From positions 1 through 8,749 of the forward strand of contig CASBQJ010000405.1 in NCBI GenBank assembly GCA_949127705.1: a stretch of DNA of 8,749 nt. The letters are read 5' to 3'. The position numbers and the translations under genes are program-made. Below are positions 7,401-8,749 of this stretch, piece after piece; position 1 is the stretch's first letter; every line of letters begins with the position of its first letter. The DNA is from Synechococcales cyanobacterium PMM_0085 (GTDB lineage: Bacteria; Cyanobacteriota; Cyanobacteriia; Elainellales; Elainellaceae). Below the pieces are notes generated by a model. The model saw only the letters and a list, made by a program, of their open reading frames with translations. It searched no databases and was not told the origin of the DNA.

Positions 7401-7510
7401 TGGCCGTTGGCACCCCCGAACAGGTCGCCAAAGTGGCTAAGTCTTACACTGGGCAATATCTCAAAAAAGTTTTGGCGCAGCACCCACCGTTAGCGGCAGC
7501 ACCGGGCTAA
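4439..7510 (+). CDS. uvrA: Excinuclease ABC subunit A (UvrA)
   Basis: UvrA dimers load UvrB onto damaged DNA, starting nucleotide excision repair in the cytoplasm. The 1023 residues contain two ABC ATPase modules. The first has Walker A GVSGSGKSS (61-69), signature LSGGEAQR (561-568) and Walker B VLYVLDEPS (582-590). The second has GVSGSGKST (713-721), LSGGEAQR (902-909) and LYLIDEPTTG (925-934). The first zinc module reads CPQH (328-331) with CPNC (352-355), so His replaces the second Cys of the E. coli CxxC. The damage-contacting zinc finger is CEAC (812-815) with CEVC (835-838). The protein is about 80 residues longer than E. coli UvrA (about 940). The excess is an unconserved N-terminal tail (1-30, rich in Ser, Pro, Asn and His) and a proline/aspartate-rich linker (about 266-316) just before the first zinc module. 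ATG 4439 is the first start in the open frame. The gene stands alone with its own promoter candidate; uvrB and uvrC are not adjacent, which is common in cyanobacteria. Confidence 0.97.
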   Translation: MPKSAKKTVDSNSAAPLPDHNGHRPHSANPQNTIRIRGARQHNLKNIDLDLPRDRLIVFTGVSGSGKSSLAFDTIFAEGQRRYVESLSAYARQFLGQVDKPDVDAIEGLSPAISIDQKSTSHNPRSTVGTVTEIYDYLRLLYGRAGEPHCPQCDRSIAPQTIDQMVDQVLALPERTKFQILAPVVRGKKGTHKKLVSALAAEGFVRIRVDGEVRELSDNIELDKNQFHNIEIVVDRLVKKDNIQERLVDSLATCLKRSEGIAIIDATLPDADPDTNNVVAFPINSDVQLPVLPGMAAEPAGRYGDPNDTTDPAAPKSLELVFSENFACPQHGAVMEELSPRLFSFNSPYGACPNCHGLGSLRTFSAELVVPDPSLPVYAAIAPWSERDNTYYFSLLYGVGQAFGFEIQTPWNKLTPDQQQVILYGTNEKIYIESDSRYRDNKGYQRKYEGALPILERQYRESTSEPFKQKLEQYLIDQPCEVCKGDRLKPESLAVRLGQFRIKDLTSMSIRECLSRVNNMQLSGRQAQIGDLALKEIKARLQFLLDVGLDYLTLDRTAMTLSGGEAQRIRLATQIGSGLTGVLYVLDEPSIGLHQRDNDRLLHTLNRLRDLGNTLIVVEHDEDTIRAADYLVDIGPGAGVHGGSITSHGSLQNLLDAPESLTGAYLSGRRVIHTPAERRKGSGRALTMRHAHRNNLKHVDVDIPLGKLVCVSGVSGSGKSTLINELLYPALQHHFGRKVPQPREMDEIEGLSALDKAIVIDQSPIGRTPRSNPATYTGVFDIIRDLFSGTIEAKARGYKAGQFSFNVKGGRCEACSGQGVNVIEMNFLPDVYVQCEVCKGARYNRETLQVKYKGKSISDVLNMTAEEALLFFENIPKASAKLQTMVDVGLGYIRLGQTAPTLSGGEAQRLKLATELSRRATGKTLYLIDEPTTGLSFYDVHKLLDVLQRLTDMGNTILVIEHNLDVIRCSDWIIDLGPEGGDRGGELVAVGTPEQVAKVAKSYTGQYLKKVLAQHPPLAAAPG

Positions 7511-7513
7511 ATC

Positions 7514-7552
7514 CACACGGCTAATATTCACACGGCTGCGGGCAATGACCCG
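7514..7552. repeat. Direct repeat and small hairpin after uvrA
   Basis: CACACGGCT is repeated at 7514-7522 and 7529-7537 (15-bp period). It is followed by a hairpin with stem CGGG (7539-7542) / CCCG (7549-7552). No U-run follows, so it is not a classical intrinsic terminator, though it may mark the 3' end of uvrA. The rest of the 7511-7626 spacer shows no gene. Confidence 0.35.
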
Positions 7553-7626
7553 GTTGGGGGAAGAAGAATGCCGTCAAGGCGTAGATAATATTGCATCTTC
7601 CTCTGCAAAACGTGAATCTACCCGTC

Positions 7627-8749
7627 ATGGATCGAGCCAAAACGAATGTAGCGCTGCTGGCCGTATGTCAGGCGCTGTCAATGACTTCTGTGGTTGTGCT
7701 GTTTACGGTAGCGGCCTTAATTGGCAAAAAGCTGGCTACCGAGCCATCATTGGCCACCCTACCGCTGGCGCTGATGCAGCTAGCCGTCATGGCCGCCACC
7801 ATTCCGGCCTCGCTGCTGATGAAGCGCAAAGGGCGGCGGTTTGGTTTTGTCATCGGCACTCTAATTGGCATTGTAGGGATTGTGTTAGCGGTGGCCGCCG
7901 TTTTAATTCAAAGTTTTGCCCTATTTTGCGGGGGCACAATTTTGATGGGTGTGTTTAACGGCTTCTCCGGGTTCTATCGATTTGCCGCCGCCGATGCCGC
8001 CGATGAGTCGTTTCGAGCACAGGCCATTTCGCTGGTGGTGGCGGGTGGCGTGGTGGCGGCAGTGCTGGGTCCCAATCTTGCCAGTGGCCTCAAAGATGGG
8101 TTAGCCAATGCCGAATTTGGCGGCTCATTGCTTTCCATTATTGTGTTGCAGATTGTAGTTCTGGCGCTGCTGCCCAGTGTCAAAATCCCACCCCTAACCG
8201 CCGCAGAACAAAAAGCACGGGGGCGATCGCTGACCAAGATTTTGCAACAGCCCGTCTTTATCGTGGCGGCGTTGGGCAGCATGGTCGGCTACGGCATCAT
8301 GGCCTTGATTATGACCGCTACTCCGTTAGCGATGGTCGCTATTCCTCACCCGTTCCATGCCGCTGCATCGGTGATTCAATGGCATGTCTTAGGCATGTTT
8401 GCACCCTCGTTCTTTACTGGGTTCTTCATTGCTCGGTTTGGTGTGTTAACGATCATCCTCAGCGGTGTTTTTCTGAATCTGTTGGCGATCGCCATTAACC
8501 TAGCTGGCACCACAATCCCCCATTTCATCATTGCCCTGACGGTGCTAGGAATTGGCTGGAATTTTATGTTCGTTGGATCAACCACACTATTAACTGAAGC
8601 ATACACAACCGCAGAAAAAGCACAAACGCAAGCAATGCACGACTTCTTGATGTTTGGCTTCGTCACCGCCGCTACGTTTTTGTCGGGGCGATTGCTGGAC
8701 AGCGTCAGTTGGGCAGCGGTTAACTATGCCGGCATCCCATTCTTACTGA
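7627..8749 (+). CDS. Major facilitator superfamily (MFS) transporter, 3' end cut by window edge
   Basis: The frame stays open for 374 codons to the window end. It encodes a strongly hydrophobic protein with about 11 visible membrane helices, roughly at residues 8-32, 41-64, 71-94, 96-116, 132-152, 166-184, then after a polar loop (185-205, with the basic K-A-R-G-R) 209-232, 246-268, 270-291, 297-320 and 336-355; a twelfth begins near 361. The 6+6 layout with a central cytoplasmic loop is that of MFS permeases. The short loop between helices 2 and 3 has the basic M-K-R-K-G-R-R pattern of the MFS signature. Substrate is unknown; the W-H-V-L-G-M-F-A-P-S segment at helix 8 may help place it in a subfamily. 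Start: ATG 7627 is preferred. GTG 7612 is in frame and would add five residues; neither has a ribosome binding site. The gene follows uvrA by 116 bp on the same strand and may be cotranscribed. Only a C-terminal portion is missing. Confidence 0.85.
   Translation, partial: MDRAKTNVALLAVCQALSMTSVVVLFTVAALIGKKLATEPSLATLPLALMQLAVMAATIPASLLMKRKGRRFGFVIGTLIGIVGIVLAVAAVLIQSFALFCGGTILMGVFNGFSGFYRFAAADAADESFRAQAISLVVAGGVVAAVLGPNLASGLKDGLANAEFGGSLLSIIVLQIVVLALLPSVKIPPLTAAEQKARGRSLTKILQQPVFIVAALGSMVGYGIMALIMTATPLAMVAIPHPFHAAASVIQWHVLGMFAPSFFTGFFIARFGVLTIILSGVFLNLLAIAINLAGTTIPHFIIALTVLGIGWNFMFVGSTTLLTEAYTTAEKAQTQAMHDFLMFGFVTAATFLSGRLLDSVSWAAVNYAGIPFLL

Noticed and set aside
7545..7958. Plus-strand 137-residue ORF after uvrA
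   Set aside because: It overlaps the transporter in a different frame. The transporter frame shows regular membrane helices and stays open to the window end; this one is Gly/Ala/Cys-rich without domains.
1..8749. CRISPR array, tRNA or rRNA genes, insertion-sequence transposase, integrase or terminal inverted repeats of a transposon
   Set aside because: No regularly spaced repeats, no tRNA-like cloverleaf arms, and no transposase or integrase motifs were seen on either strand.

Overview
The window looks like a chromosomal segment of a cyanobacterium, probably a filamentous or Leptolyngbya-like lineage (inference). The octamer GCGATCGC (HIP1, a cyanobacterial hallmark) occurs 12 times in 8.7 kb, where about 0.13 would be expected by chance. 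The UvrA and small intergenic elements are also of cyanobacterial style, and most genes lack a strong Shine-Dalgarno sequence.

Layout. (1) 3-275, plus strand: the C-terminal part of a ParE/RelE-type toxin, cut by the left edge. (2) 276-423: a short convergent spacer with three HIP1 sites. (3) 3741-424, minus strand: a large single-chain restriction-modification enzyme of type IIG. It has an N-terminal PD-(D/E)XK nuclease, an adenine-N6 methylase core with NPPY, and a C-terminal target-recognition region. (4) 3742-4438: an AT-rich accessory patch not covered by any large gene. It holds a 51-residue ribbon-helix-helix DNA-binding protein on the minus strand, an elaborate inverted repeat lying inside a promoter, and a 43-codon plus-strand ORF with its own ribosome binding site. 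A cyanobacterial-type GC-rich hairpin and a tandem ATTACCGA repeat follow, just upstream of uvrA. (5) 4439-7510, plus: uvrA, the DNA-damage-sensing ATPase of nucleotide excision repair. (6) 7627-8749, plus: a multi-membrane-span MFS-type transporter, cut by the right edge.

How they fit. The left half is accessory, mobile-style content (toxin, restriction-modification, small DNA-binding regulator). The right half is core genome (uvrA and a transporter). The ribbon-helix-helix gene lies upstream of the restriction-modification gene on the same strand, so it may regulate that enzyme or be an orphan antitoxin. The inverted repeat between it and the divergent 43-codon ORF is the natural candidate operator. 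The restriction-modification gene is compositionally mosaic: its target-recognition half is much more AT-rich than its catalytic core. I did not find a clearly new multi-gene system; the 3742-4438 patch is the most unexplained part.
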